Source: Planctomycetota bacterium (GTDB taxonomy: Bacteria > Planctomycetota > SZUA-567 > H5-PLA8). Taken from it: a stretch of 64,000 bases of DNA. The stretch covers positions 1,674,001 to 1,738,000 of the forward strand of contig JAOSKN010000001.1 of NCBI GenBank assembly GCA_027493525.1. The letters are read 5' to 3'. The notes beneath the pieces were generated by a model. The model ran no database searches, was not told the DNA's origin, and saw nothing but the letters and a program-made list of their open reading frames with translations. Every line of letters begins with the position of its first letter. The stretch's first letter is position 1. Of this stretch, positions 8,504 to 16,767 are shown piece after piece. The translations under genes and the position numbers were made by a program.

Positions 8504-10228
8504 TCAGGTGTACTGCTTCGCCTCGCCCAGCACCTCGTCCAGCGTCGTCCAGCCGGCGAGGACCTTGCGCAGGCCGTCGTCGAGCAAAGTGTTCATGCCG
8601 TCGCGGCGCGCCTGATCGCGCAAGGCGTCGGTCGTGGCCTTGTTGAAGCACATGTCGCGGATGCGCGAGTTCATCACCATGATCTCGTAGATGCCCTTGC
8701 GCCCCTTGAAGCCGACCATGTTGCACTGCTGGCAGCCCTGCCCGCGGTAGAGCGTCCGGCCCTTGAACTGCTCCTCGCGCAGGCCCACCGAGAGCATGCG
8801 CTGCGGGTCTTCCTCGTACTCCCCCTTGCAGTTGGGGCAGATCATGCGGATCAGGCGCTGCGCCTGCACGGCCTGGATCGAACTGGCCACCAGGAACGGC
8901 GCGATGCCCATGTCGATCAGGCGCGTCAGGGCGCTGGGCGCGTCGTTGGTGTGCAGGGTGCTGAAGACCAGGTGTCCGGTGAGCGCGGCCTGGATCGCGA
9001 TGTCGGCGGTCTCCTTGTCGCGGATTTCGCCGACCAGGATCACGTTGGGGGCCTGGCGCAGCATCGCGCGCAGCGCGCGCTGGAAGGTCATCCCGGCCTC
9101 GACGTTCACCTGGCACTGGTTGATCCCGCCGATCGTGTATTCGACCGGGTTCTCGACGGTGATGATCTTGCGGTCGGCCGTGTTCAGTTCGTTCAGCGCC
9201 GAGTAGAGCGTGGTGGTCTTGCCGCTGCCGGTGGGGCCCGTGATCAGGATGATCCCGTTGGGCTTGCGGATCAGGCCGCGGAAGATCTTGATGTCCGAGT
9301 CCATGAAGCCGAGTTCTTCGAGCCCGAAGCTCACGGACTTCTTGTCCAGGATACGCATCACGACCGACTCGCCGTGCCGCGCCGGCAGCGTCGAGACGCG
9401 CAGGTCCAGGTCGCGGTTGAGCATCTTCATGCCGATCTTGCCGTCCTGCGGCCGGCGCTTCTCTTCCACGTGCAGGTCGGCCATGATCTTGATGCGCGAG
9501 ATCACCGCGCCCTGCAGGCGCTTCTGCGGCGCGTCGACCTCGTAGCAGACCCCGTCGATGCGGTAGCGCACGCGCAGGCGGTCCATCATCGGCTCGATGT
9601 GGATGTCGCTCGCCCGGTTCTTCACCGCTTCCTGGATCAGCAGGTGCACCAGGCGGATGATCGGCGCGTCGTCGTCCTCCGCGTCCCAGCGCTCGGCCTC
9701 CTCGCGCCGCGCGTTGGCGTCCACGACTTCCAGTTCGGTCTGCGAAAGCGTCTGGGACAGGTCGTCGATCTCGGCCTTCAGCTTGTTCGAGCGGTCGGTG
9801 TAGTAGGCGTCGATGGCGCGGTCGATGCTGTCGCGCGGCGCGAGCACCGGCTCGACCTGGCAGTTGATCATGAAGCGGATGTTGTCGAGCGACTGGAGGT
9901 CCAGCGGGTCGGAGATCGAGAGCGTGAGCACGCCGTCGAACATGTCGATGGGCATCACGTGGTTGTCGCGGCAGACCTGCTCGGGAACCATGTCCGTGAC
10001 GTTGGGCGGGATTTCCAGCCCTTCGAGGTCCACCATTTCCATCCCGAACTGTTCGGCCAGGGCGGCGGTGATGTCGCTGGTGGTGCAGAGTTCCTCGGCG
10101 ACGAAAATCTCACCGATCTTCCGCGCGTCCCCGTTCATCTGCATCTCGAGCGCGCGGTCGATGTCCTCCTGCGAGACGCAGCCCATGTCGAGCAGGATCT
10201 CGCCGATGAAGCGCCGCTGGTCGCTCAT
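8504..10228 (-). CDS. PilB/GspE-type assembly ATPase (second copy)
   Basis: 574 residues, first gene of the operon; ATG 10228 follows AAGGGG. The MshEN-type N-terminus covers residues 1-145, a charged linker 146-185, and the ATPase the rest: Walker A GPTGSGKTTTL at 331-341, Walker B ILVGEIRD at 397-404, HLVFSTLHTNDAPS from 419, and zinc cysteines in CPNCKG (464, 467) and GCQQCNMVGFKGRKG. It is clearly paralogous to the gene at 5423-7162 but differs throughout, so this is an old duplication or two systems with separate ATPases (for example pilus and type II secretion). No pilin, PilC or secretin gene lies nearby. Confidence 0.93.
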   Translation of the reverse strand: MSDQRRFIGEILLDMGCVSQEDIDRALEMQMNGDARKIGEIFVAEELCTTSDITAALAEQFGMEMVDLEGLEIPPNVTDMVPEQVCRDNHVMPIDMFDGVLTLSISDPLDLQSLDNIRFMINCQVEPVLAPRDSIDRAIDAYYTDRSNKLKAEIDDLSQTLSQTELEVVDANARREEAERWDAEDDDAPIIRLVHLLIQEAVKNRASDIHIEPMMDRLRVRYRIDGVCYEVDAPQKRLQGAVISRIKIMADLHVEEKRRPQDGKIGMKMLNRDLDLRVSTLPARHGESVVMRILDKKSVSFGLEELGFMDSDIKIFRGLIRKPNGIILITGPTGSGKTTTLYSALNELNTADRKIITVENPVEYTIGGINQCQVNVEAGMTFQRALRAMLRQAPNVILVGEIRDKETADIAIQAALTGHLVFSTLHTNDAPSALTRLIDMGIAPFLVASSIQAVQAQRLIRMICPNCKGEYEEDPQRMLSVGLREEQFKGRTLYRGQGCQQCNMVGFKGRKGIYEIMVMNSRIRDMCFNKATTDALRDQARRDGMNTLLDDGLRKVLAGWTTLDEVLGEAKQYT

Positions 10229-10601
10229 GGGAACCCCTTCCGCGTGAAACGGCCGCCTGCCAACCCGCGCGCCGGCGAGTTTCGATGCGGGGCCTCTCGG
10301 CCGTTCAGGGCAACAAGCAGGTAAGCGCCCGAACCGTCAATTCCGGGCACGTGAAGGTCGCGAGCCGGCGCCCCCCGTGCGCGCGTAACTATACGTTTGG
10401 AGCCGGGTAGCGGCAACCTTATTTGAGTTTTGCATGCTTCCGGCGCCCCGAAAATGGCCCTCTCGAGCTTGAATCGTTTGCACACGTGCAGCCCACTCGG
10501 CCCTGTGCATGCCAACCGTTCAGGCGCGTTCTTGTAACGCGCGGCGTATGAATTCAAGCGTATGCTTGCCGGCGCAAGTCCGTTCACAAGGACGGGAATG
10601 A
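10229..10601. other. Intergenic region between the ATPase operon and a divergent membrane-protein gene
   Basis: 373 bases without a gene. It holds a good minus-strand promoter at 10388-10416 (listed separately). No clear plus-strand promoter was seen for the gene at 10602. A run of short G/C palindromes near 10480-10560 was not assigned. Confidence 0.6.
10388..10416 (-). promoter_or_regulatory. Sigma70-type promoter of the pilB-pilT-pilB operon
   Basis: On the minus strand, a -35 TTGCCG (10416-10411), a 17-base spacer and a -10 TATAGT (10393-10388). Transcription would start near 10381, about 150 bases before the first gene. Spacing is ideal and the region is AT-richer than its surroundings. 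Confidence 0.55.
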
Positions 10602-11210
10602 ATGGCCCAGCCTGCTTCGCCCGTCGACCCCCGCCTCGGCGCCTGGCAGCACGAGCTGCTGCGGCGCGCGGCTTATGTGCTTGGCGCCTCCTTGCTGCTC
10701 TCTCTGGTGGCGGCCTACCTGGTTCATCCGTTTGCGTCGAACTATGATGATTTCATCTACCCTCCGCTGATCGCGCTGGCCGTAGCGGGGCCGGAAGGGC
10801 TGTTGCGCCGGAGTTGGAAGGTGCTGGCTTGGTCCGCGCTGGCCGCCACGATTGCCGCTTTGTTCGGTTTCTGGCTGACCCATGTATGGGAGAGCAAGGC
10901 AATAGAAACGCGCGTGGCGATGCTGCTGGTGGCCCTGGGCGGGGCGATGGGCTTCTCCGCCGGCCTGGGAGCGCGTTCCCTGTTGGCCATGATCTTGGGC
11001 CTCATGTTCGGACAGGCGGGAGGCTGGCTTGGCGGACTGGGCTACACAGCGATACGCGGTTCGCATTGGAGCGGCCCGAGGTTCGTCGAGGCCCTGCAGA
11101 TCGTCTGCGCCATGCTGCTCCCGATCGCGCTGGCTTCGGGGCTGGCCGTCTGCCTGGCGGTGCGGTGGAGCAGAGGGCAGCCCACGCCGAATGCGGAAAC
11201 GCCTTCCTGA
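10602..11210 (+). CDS. Multi-pass membrane protein of unknown function
   Basis: 202 residues with about five hydrophobic segments: around residues 22-43, 56-70, 80-98, 104-140 (probably two helices, Gly-rich with a GLGARSLLAMILGLMFGQAGGWLGG pattern split over two spans) and 165-187. The N-terminus is polar, and the C-terminus is a short polar tail rich in Pro and Thr. ATG 10602 follows AAGGACGGGA. No family was recognised. It lies divergent to the pilus ATPase operon and runs convergently towards the two orphan MshEN genes, so a role in the same envelope system is possible but not shown. Confidence 0.6.
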   Translation: MAQPASPVDPRLGAWQHELLRRAAYVLGASLLLSLVAAYLVHPFASNYDDFIYPPLIALAVAGPEGLLRRSWKVLAWSALAATIAALFGFWLTHVWESKAIETRVAMLLVALGGAMGFSAGLGARSLLAMILGLMFGQAGGWLGGLGYTAIRGSHWSGPRFVEALQIVCAMLLPIALASGLAVCLAVRWSRGQPTPNAETPS

Positions 11211-11216
11211 CGCGCC

Positions 11217-11489
11217 TCACGGATACCAGCGCGCCAAGGCGCAAAGGATCTCTTCTCGGGTGGCATGCACAGGTTCAATCTGAACATTCAGCTCATACCG
11301 CAGCGCATCAAGGCGAGATAGCACTTCCAGGCTGCTTACGGCCAGGGTCAGGACACCGTCGAACACGTCGATGGGAGCGACGCACAGGGAACGGCAGGTC
11401 GCCGGCGGCAATAGGTCCAGCACTTTCCTCGGCGGATGCAGGTCATCCAGGATGACGTGCTCCAGACCGAAGGAATCAAAGTCAAGCAT
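11217..11489 (-). CDS. Stand-alone MshEN/GspE-N half-domain protein B
   Basis: 90 residues that align by eye with the second half of the N-terminal domain of the PilB/GspE genes in this window: a central API-DVFDGVLTLAVS strand pair (compare MPI-DMFDGVLTLSIS in the protein at 8504-10228), a LDALRYELNVQIEPV segment (compare LDNIRFMINCQVEPV), and a final EEILCALARWYP helix. It has no ATPase part. Seven bases separate it from the preceding gene, which encodes a paralogous domain with the same WYP ending. Full MshEN domains bind c-di-GMP in some ATPases, but the nucleotide-binding RLG motif lies in the half that is missing here, so binding cannot be assumed. Confidence 0.75.
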   Translation of the reverse strand: MLDFDSFGLEHVILDDLHPPRKVLDLLPPATCRSLCVAPIDVFDGVLTLAVSSLEVLSRLDALRYELNVQIEPVHATREEILCALARWYP

Positions 11490-11496
11490 TGGGGCC

Positions 11497-11787
11497 TCAC
11501 GGATACCAGCGCACCAGGGCCGCTTCGACTTCCGCGCGCCGCGCGAGCGCGCCTTGCACGCGGATATCCAGGATGAAGCGCAAGTCGTCGAGCGCTTGAA
11601 GCTCCGGCGGGGCGGGCATGGCCACCGTCAGCGTGCCCTCATCGAAATCGACGGGCACGAGTTGATAATGGCGAGCCATGCTTGCGCTGATGTGAGCCAA
11701 CGTTTCGTGCTTCAACTCCAGGTTCTTCAGGTCTACGATGGGCATCTGGTAGCGAATCGCCCAAGCCTGCAGTTCGTCGTCTGCCAT
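11497..11787 (-). CDS. Stand-alone MshEN/GspE-N half-domain protein A
   Basis: 96 residues from ATG 11787, which follows a strong GAGGAG site six bases away. The whole protein is one domain: AIRYQMPIVDLKNLEL, MARHYQLVPVDFDEGTLTVAM, LDDLRFILDIRVQGAL and a closing VEAALVRWYP. The order and wording match residues about 80-160 of the ATPase at 5423-7162 (MPVVNLEELEI, YRIVPIDFADGVLTVAM, LDDLRFILNCTVQGAV). It is the first gene of a two-gene operon with its paralogue at 11217-11489. It might modulate the pilus or secretion ATPase by mimicking its N-terminus, or pair with another protein; both are inferences. Confidence 0.8.
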   Translation of the reverse strand: MADDELQAWAIRYQMPIVDLKNLELKHETLAHISASMARHYQLVPVDFDEGTLTVAMPAPPELQALDDLRFILDIRVQGALARRAEVEAALVRWYP

Positions 11788-11931
11788 GGGGAACTCCTCA
11801 AGATGGAAACCGCGCGCGCGCCAGGAAGGTAACTCGACTCGTGGCGACGCCTCCCCCGCCTCCCGCACTTGATTGCCCGCCTTGCCTGCGTCATCCTCGA
11901 GCCCCGCGCCTTGAACCTCGAACCCGAGTCG

Positions 11932-12801
11932 ATGCCCATGCCCATGCCCGAGCCCGTCGTCCTGCCGAGTCCCGCCGAGATGCAGGCCTACGCGCGCCGC
12001 GCGGCCGCCGCGGGGCGCTCCGTCGGCTTCGTGCCGACCATGGGCGCGCTGCATAAGGGCCACCTGAGCCTCGTCGAGCGCGCGCGCGCCGAGAACGACC
12101 TGGTCGTGGCGAGCGTCTACGTCAACCCGACGCAGTTCGACAACCCCGAGGACCTGAAGAAGTACCCGCGCACCTTCGACGCCGACAAGGCGCTGCTTGC
12201 CAAGGCCGGCACGGACGCGATCTTCGCGCCGGGCGACGGGGCGATGTACGACCCCGACGCGCGGACCTGGGTCGAGGTGGGCGACCTGCCCGACCGTCTC
12301 TGCGGGCTCTCGCGTCCCGGGCATTTCCGCGGCGTCTGCACCGTCGTGACCAAGCTCCTCTCGATCGTCCGCCCCGACCGCGCCTATTTCGGGCTGAAGG
12401 ACTACCAGCAATTCCGCATCGTCGAGGTCCTCGCGCGCGACCTGAACCTCGGCTGCGCCATCGTGCCGTGCCCGATCGTCCGCGAGGACGACGGGCTGGC
12501 GTGCAGCAGCCGCAACGTCCGGCTGGCCCCCGCGCACCGCCGCGAAGCCGTCTGGTTGAACAACGTCCTGCGGCACGCCGAAGCGCGCATCCTGAAGGAT
12601 GGCGAGCGCGACGCGCTGAAGCTCGCCGGGGAACTCTACGAACTGCTGGAGCGCAACACCTCCGCCGAAATCGACTATCTGGCCATTGTGGACGCGCTCC
12701 ACTTCGCCGACTTGCGGAAGATCGAGGGCGAGGTCCTGATCGCGGCGGCCGCGAACTTCGGCAAGGTGCGGCTGATCGACAACACCCGCCTCAGCGTCTG
12801 A
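11932..12801 (+). CDS. panC: Pantothenate synthetase (pantoate-beta-alanine ligase)
   Basis: About 289 residues. It joins pantoate and beta-alanine using ATP, the last step of pantothenate synthesis on the way to CoA, in the cytoplasm. The first motif FVPTMGALHKGHLSLVERA carries the HxGH nucleotide-binding signature. VNPTQFDNPEDLKKYPRT, GHFRGVCTVVTKLL, YFGLKDYQQFRIV and SSRNVRL (KMSKS equivalent) follow in the usual order. The start is ambiguous among ATGs at 11932, 11938 and 11944; an ATG-like extension further upstream is unlikely. The gene stands alone, with no panB or panD nearby. Confidence 0.95.
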   Translation: MPMPMPEPVVLPSPAEMQAYARRAAAAGRSVGFVPTMGALHKGHLSLVERARAENDLVVASVYVNPTQFDNPEDLKKYPRTFDADKALLAKAGTDAIFAPGDGAMYDPDARTWVEVGDLPDRLCGLSRPGHFRGVCTVVTKLLSIVRPDRAYFGLKDYQQFRIVEVLARDLNLGCAIVPCPIVREDDGLACSSRNVRLAPAHRREAVWLNNVLRHAEARILKDGERDALKLAGELYELLERNTSAEIDYLAIVDALHFADLRKIEGEVLIAAAANFGKVRLIDNTRLSV

Positions 12802-12817
12802 GCCCGCAGCGCGGCAT

Positions 12818-12970
12818 GAACCGCAGAGCACGCGGAGCGCGCAGGGAAAGCTATTGGGGGTTCAAGACATGCCGGCCGGGAATCCCTGACGTGTAAAGGT
12901 TGCGGCCCTCGACCCTCTTAATCCTTCCTGCCTTTGCGCTCTCCGCGCGCTCCGTGTCTCCCTGGTGAAA
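12818..12970. repeat. Family-3 repeat hairpin (CCGCAGAGCACGCGGAG type)
   Basis: Left arm at 12818-12850 (ACCGCAGAGCACGCGGAG) and an inverted right arm at about 12927-12970 (TCTCCGCGCGCTCCGTGTCT), separated by about 75 bases. It fills the gap between the convergent panC and M24 peptidase genes and could act as a two-way terminator. Confidence 0.65.
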
Positions 12971-12982
12971 CAGGCTCCGCCG

Positions 12983-14068
12983 TCAGAGCAGCTCCAGCGG
13001 AAACGTCGTCAGCCGCTCAAGCCCCTGCTCGGTGACCGCGTAATTGTGCTCCAGCCGGATCCCGGCGCGCAGCTCTTCGCTGTAGATGCCCGGCTCCATG
13101 GTGATCACGTCGCCGGCTTCGAGGACGCTCTCGTATTCCGGATTGAGCTGCGGCGCCTCGTGCGGGGCCAGGCCGATGCCGTGCCCGAGATGGTGGACCA
13201 TCCCGGCGTAGCCGCCGTCCTTCAGGAACCGGTCGGCGGCCTCGAAGAGCGCGCGGCCGGCGATGCCGGGCTTGGCGAGCTGCTCCAGGTGTTCCAGGCA
13301 GGCGGCGATGTGGCGGCAGGCCTTGTGCTGCGCGCCGCTGCCCTCGCCGTCGACCGCGAAGGTGCGGCAGTTGTCGGCGTGGTAGCCGTCGACGGACGGC
13401 CCGGCGTCGAGGATGTAGAGTTCGCCCTCCAGCATGGCGCGCTTGCGGGCGGGGCCTCCGGGCGAGTTGGCACGAAAGTCGTTCCCGAAGCGCTCCAGGT
13501 CGCCGCCGGCCGCGCGCGTCGCCACGGCGCGCAGTTCGCCGAAGAGTTCCAGCTCGTCCAACCCGGGTTTCACGGCCGCTTTGGCGTACGCGTACATGGT
13601 CTGGCTCACGTCGATGGCGCGCCGCAGCGCGTCCACTTCGTCGGGCTCCTTGCGCTTGCGCAGGCGCACGATTTCCGGGGTCAGGTCCGCCGCATCGGCG
13701 CCGGCCAGCCGCGCGAGCGCCGCGGGGCCTTCGAGGTCCACGCCAAGCTTCTTCCCCGCCGGCAATGCGGGCTTCAGTTTCGCGGCCGCTTCGCGCGCCT
13801 GCTCGGTGGGCATCGTGGCGAACTTGTGCGCGGGGTATCGGAGCGCTTCGTCGACGGCCAGGCCCTCGGGCGATTCCGCCCACGAGACCAGCGTCATGCG
13901 CCCGCTTTTGTCCAGGCAGGCGGCCGGCGCGTGCTTCCAGTTCCCGCGGTAGCCGGTGAAATAGTAGACGTGCTCGCGCTCGGTGATCAGCGCGCCGTCG
14001 AGGTTCAGGCTCGAAAGCCTCTCGAGCAGGCGCCGCTGCCGCGCGCGGCAGCCCTCGGGGGTAAGCAT
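12983..14068 (-). CDS. M24-family Xaa-Pro aminopeptidase-like metallopeptidase
   Basis: 361 residues. It should remove the N-terminal residue before proline with a two-metal centre. The N-terminal creatinase-like domain (residues 1-130, VYYFTGYRGN) is followed by the pita-bread domain. The metal ligands are in order: LDAGPSVDGYHADNCRTF (two Asp), HHLGHGIGLAPHE (His), ITMEPGIY (Glu) and GIRLEHNYAV (Glu). No signal peptide is seen, so it is cytoplasmic. It is transcribed away from queG, with a family-3 repeat between them. A prolidase-type substrate is equally possible. Confidence 0.9.
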   Translation of the reverse strand: MLTPEGCRARQRRLLERLSSLNLDGALITEREHVYYFTGYRGNWKHAPAACLDKSGRMTLVSWAESPEGLAVDEALRYPAHKFATMPTEQAREAAAKLKPALPAGKKLGVDLEGPAALARLAGADAADLTPEIVRLRKRKEPDEVDALRRAIDVSQTMYAYAKAAVKPGLDELELFGELRAVATRAAGGDLERFGNDFRANSPGGPARKRAMLEGELYILDAGPSVDGYHADNCRTFAVDGEGSGAQHKACRHIAACLEHLEQLAKPGIAGRALFEAADRFLKDGGYAGMVHHLGHGIGLAPHEAPQLNPEYESVLEAGDVITMEPGIYSEELRAGIRLEHNYAVTEQGLERLTTFPLELL

Positions 14069-14096
14069 GGGCGTTCTCCAGTCGCGGGACCCGTTT

Positions 14097-14213
14097 TAAC
14101 CACAGAGGGCGCAGAGAGCACAGAGGTTTTTGAATACCGAAGAAGGCTCTTTGAGAGCCATGCCATCTCCCCGCAGTTCCTCTGTGCCCTCTGCGATCTC
14201 TGTGGTGAAATAG
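14097..14213. repeat. Family-3 repeat hairpin (CCACAGAGGGCGCAGAG type)
   Basis: Left arm AACCACAGAGGGCGCAGAGA at 14097 and inverted right arm ending TCTCTGTGGTGAA at 14213, about 30 paired bases on each side of a 50-base loop. It sits in the divergent gap between the peptidase and queG, where it might affect promoter strength. Confidence 0.8.
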
Positions 14214-14236
14214 CCCGTTCGCACGATACTTGACCT

Positions 14237-15271
14237 ATGGACGACGCCGCGCGCGCGAAGTCGCTCGCCGCCGAGCACGGCTTCCCGCTCAGCGGGATCG
14301 CCGCCGTGCCGCCGGATGGCGCGGCGCCGCAGGCGGAGTGGCTCGCGAAGTGGCTGGAGGCCGGGCGGCAGGGGCCGCTCGAGTACATGGCCCGCACGGC
14401 CGAGACGAGGCGAAACCTTCACGCGCGCTTTCCCTGGGCGCGGAGCGTGCTGTGCGTGGCGGCGCGCCACGACGGCGCCGCGCGCGGCGAGCGGGGCCGG
14501 GACCTGATCGCGCACGTGGCCCGCTACGCGCGCGGGCGGGACTACCACCTGGTCTTCGAGAAGCGGCTCAAACGGCTCGCGGGCGCGCTGAAAAAGGCGG
14601 GGCTCTGCGCGCAGGCGCGCTATTACGCGGATACCGGGCCCGTGCTGGAGCGCGCGTGGGCGCAGGAAGCCGGCATGGGCTGGGTTGGAAAAAACGCCTG
14701 CCTGATCCACCCCAAGCTGGGCTCGTTCGTCCTGCTCGGCGAGATCCTGCTCGACCGCGCGCTGAACCCCGACGCGCCCGCGCCCGATCATTGCGGAACC
14801 TGTACGCGCTGCCTGGAAGCGTGCCCGACGCAGGCCTTCGCCGGCCCGGGCCAACTGGACGCGCGGCGCTGCATCGTGACGTGGAACCTCGAACTGGCCG
14901 GCGCGGTGCCCGAAGCGCAATGGGCCGAACACCACGGCTGGGCGGCCGGCTGCGACGTCTGCCAGACCGTCTGCCCGTTCAACGCGCCCGAACGCTCGGA
15001 CCACGCGCCCGACACGGAACTGGCCGCGCCCCTGCCCTGGCAGACGCTGACGCTCGCCGAGGCGATCGAGCTGGACCGCACGAGCTACGACCGCGCCTTT
15101 CAGGCCAGCGCGCTGCGGCGGACGGGGTGGAAAGGCCTGCGGCTGGGGGCGATCACGGCGGCGGGGAACCTGCGCAGCGCGTCCGCGCGCGCGGCCCTGG
15201 CGCGCTGCCTCGCCGATCCCGACGCGGACATCCGGGCACGCGCCGCGTGGGCCTTGCGGCAGTGCGAATGA
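14237..15271 (+). CDS. queG: Epoxyqueuosine reductase
   Basis: 344 residues. It performs the last step of queuosine synthesis, reducing epoxyqueuosine in tRNA with cobalamin and two [4Fe-4S] clusters. The N-terminal part has LEYMARTAETRRNLHARFPWA and RYARGRDYH, typical of the cobalamin-binding region. VGKNACLIHPKLGSFVLLGE precedes two ferredoxin-type clusters, CGTCTRCLEACP and CDVCQTVCPFN. A short HEAT-like repeat closes the protein (DADIRARAAWALRQ). ATG 14237 is the first sensible start. It is a single gene; no other queuosine genes are in view. Confidence 0.95.
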   Translation: MDDAARAKSLAAEHGFPLSGIAAVPPDGAAPQAEWLAKWLEAGRQGPLEYMARTAETRRNLHARFPWARSVLCVAARHDGAARGERGRDLIAHVARYARGRDYHLVFEKRLKRLAGALKKAGLCAQARYYADTGPVLERAWAQEAGMGWVGKNACLIHPKLGSFVLLGEILLDRALNPDAPAPDHCGTCTRCLEACPTQAFAGPGQLDARRCIVTWNLELAGAVPEAQWAEHHGWAAGCDVCQTVCPFNAPERSDHAPDTELAAPLPWQTLTLAEAIELDRTSYDRAFQASALRRTGWKGLRLGAITAAGNLRSASARAALARCLADPDADIRARAAWALRQCE

Positions 15272-15304
15272 CGGCGGTGCGTACCTGCGGCCTGCCGGCG
15301 GAGC

Positions 15305-16576
15305 CTACTCCGGCGTGGGGCCCTGCTCGTCGGAAGGGTCTGGAATGGACGGCGGAGGGGCCGTGGTCTTGGCCGCGGGGACGGGGTCCTCGGGCGTGGG
15401 ATTCGCGCCGCCGTTCTCCATTTTCTTGCGCCGGGCCAACTGTTCGATGCGGAAAAGGTCGTCGTTGATCTGGTGCAGGAATTGATTGAGGCCCGCGGCC
15501 TCCTGTTCCCAGCCCGCGAACTCATCGCCGCTGAACTGAGGCTGCGCGCGGAGGCTTTCGATCCGGCTGCTGCCGGTCTCGCACTCGCCCTTGGCCAGGT
15601 TGAGCTTTTCCAGCGCCAGGTCCAGGTCGCCCGCGGTTTCGGCGTCCTTCGCCGCCTTATAGAAGTCCTGCGCGCGCGGCCGGATGGCGCGCAATTCCTT
15701 GGTCGGGTCGAGGGTGATCGTCTTGGTCTGGGGCTTGTCGCCGCTCGTGAGCAGGAAGATGCCCATCCCGACGCAGCCCAGCAGGAGCAGGGCGCAGACC
15801 CCGATGGCGACAATCTTGATCGGGTCGCTGCCCTTCTTGCCCGGGACCGCGGCGCGCCGCCGGGACCCGGCGGGAGCCTGGGCGCCGGAGGCCCCGGCCG
15901 CGCCCGCGCGGCGCGAGCCCGCGGCGCCGCGCCGGGAAGAAGACACCGCGGCCTGCTTCCCGGTCTTCTCTTTCTTGGCCGCTCCGGCTTCGCCGGCAGC
16001 CGCCGCCGCGGCGGCAGCCACACCGGCTGCCGCGGCGGCGGGGGCCGCCTTGGAGGCAGCGCCCGCTTCGTCGTCCTTGGAATCCGCCGCCTTGCCCTTC
16101 GCGGCAATGGCCGGCGCCTTCTTTACCGGCCGCTTCTTGTTGGATAGGTCTTCGTCTTCGTCGTCCTCATCTTCATCCTTGTCTTCGTCGTCATCGTCGT
16201 CGTCATCATCGTCGTCGTCATCATCGTCTTCGTCGTCGAGGTCGTCGAGGTCGTCGTCATCGAGGTCGTCCAGATCCTCGTCGTCGAGCTCTTCGTCGTC
16301 GAATTCCTCGTCGTCGAATTCCTCGTCGTCGAGGTCGTCTAGTTCCTCGTCGTCGAGTTCTTCATCATCTTCATCTTCCTTTTCATCCTCTCCTTCTTCG
16401 TCCTCCTCCTCGTCGTTGTCGTCGTCCTCTTCGTCTTCAAGCTCTTCTTCTTCCTCGTCCTCGTCCTCGTCGCGCTTGGGCTTGCGGCCAAGCGATTCTT
16501 CCCCGTGCTTCGAGACGTTCCGCGGTCCGGCTCCCGACGCACCGGAATCCCGCGACGGCTTACTGGGCAGCGCCAT
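15305..16576 (-). CDS. Single-pass membrane protein with a very long Asp/Glu tract
   Basis: 423 residues from ATG 16576, chosen because upstream codons lack a ribosome-binding site. Residues about 35-145 are almost entirely Asp and Glu, with a repeating L/F-DDEE pattern in the middle. A Lys/Ala/Gly-rich, positively charged stretch follows (about 145-265), then one membrane helix (KIVAIGVCALLLLGCVGMGI) and a soluble C-terminal domain of about 135 residues with helical, TPR-like character (FYKAAKDAETAGDLDLALEK) ending in a Pro-rich tail. With this charge pattern the acidic part should be cytoplasmic and the C-terminus outside. The function is unknown. The acidic region could bind metal ions or basic proteins, but that is speculative. 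Confidence 0.75.
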   Translation of the reverse strand: MALPSKPSRDSGASGAGPRNVSKHGEESLGRKPKRDEDEDEEEEELEDEEDDDNDEEEDEEGEDEKEDEDDEELDDEELDDLDDEEFDDEEFDDEELDDEDLDDLDDDDLDDLDDEDDDDDDDDDDDDDDEDKDEDEDDEDEDLSNKKRPVKKAPAIAAKGKAADSKDDEAGAASKAAPAAAAAGVAAAAAAAAGEAGAAKKEKTGKQAAVSSSRRGAAGSRRAGAAGASGAQAPAGSRRRAAVPGKKGSDPIKIVAIGVCALLLLGCVGMGIFLLTSGDKPQTKTITLDPTKELRAIRPRAQDFYKAAKDAETAGDLDLALEKLNLAKGECETGSSRIESLRAQPQFSGDEFAGWEQEAAGLNQFLHQINDDLFRIEQLARRKKMENGGANPTPEDPVPAAKTTAPPPSIPDPSDEQGPTPE

Positions 16577-16767
16577 GCTGGACGCCCTCCTCCTTAGAAC
16601 CCGATCCAGGCGTGTAACCCCAATCTCAGGCGACAAGTTGTGCGATCAGGGCTTGCGGCAGGTACTTAAAGACTTGGAGGCATTGCCGTCAAGGACATAA
16701 TGCGAAAGCGCCTAGAAACCTACTTTGTGGTTCGGCTTGATCTCATAACATATTATTTCATAAATGG

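Noticed and set aside
15684..16700. Plus-strand frame with a very long poly-Ser stretch
   Set aside because: It is the complement of the Asp/Glu codon tract of the minus-strand membrane protein.
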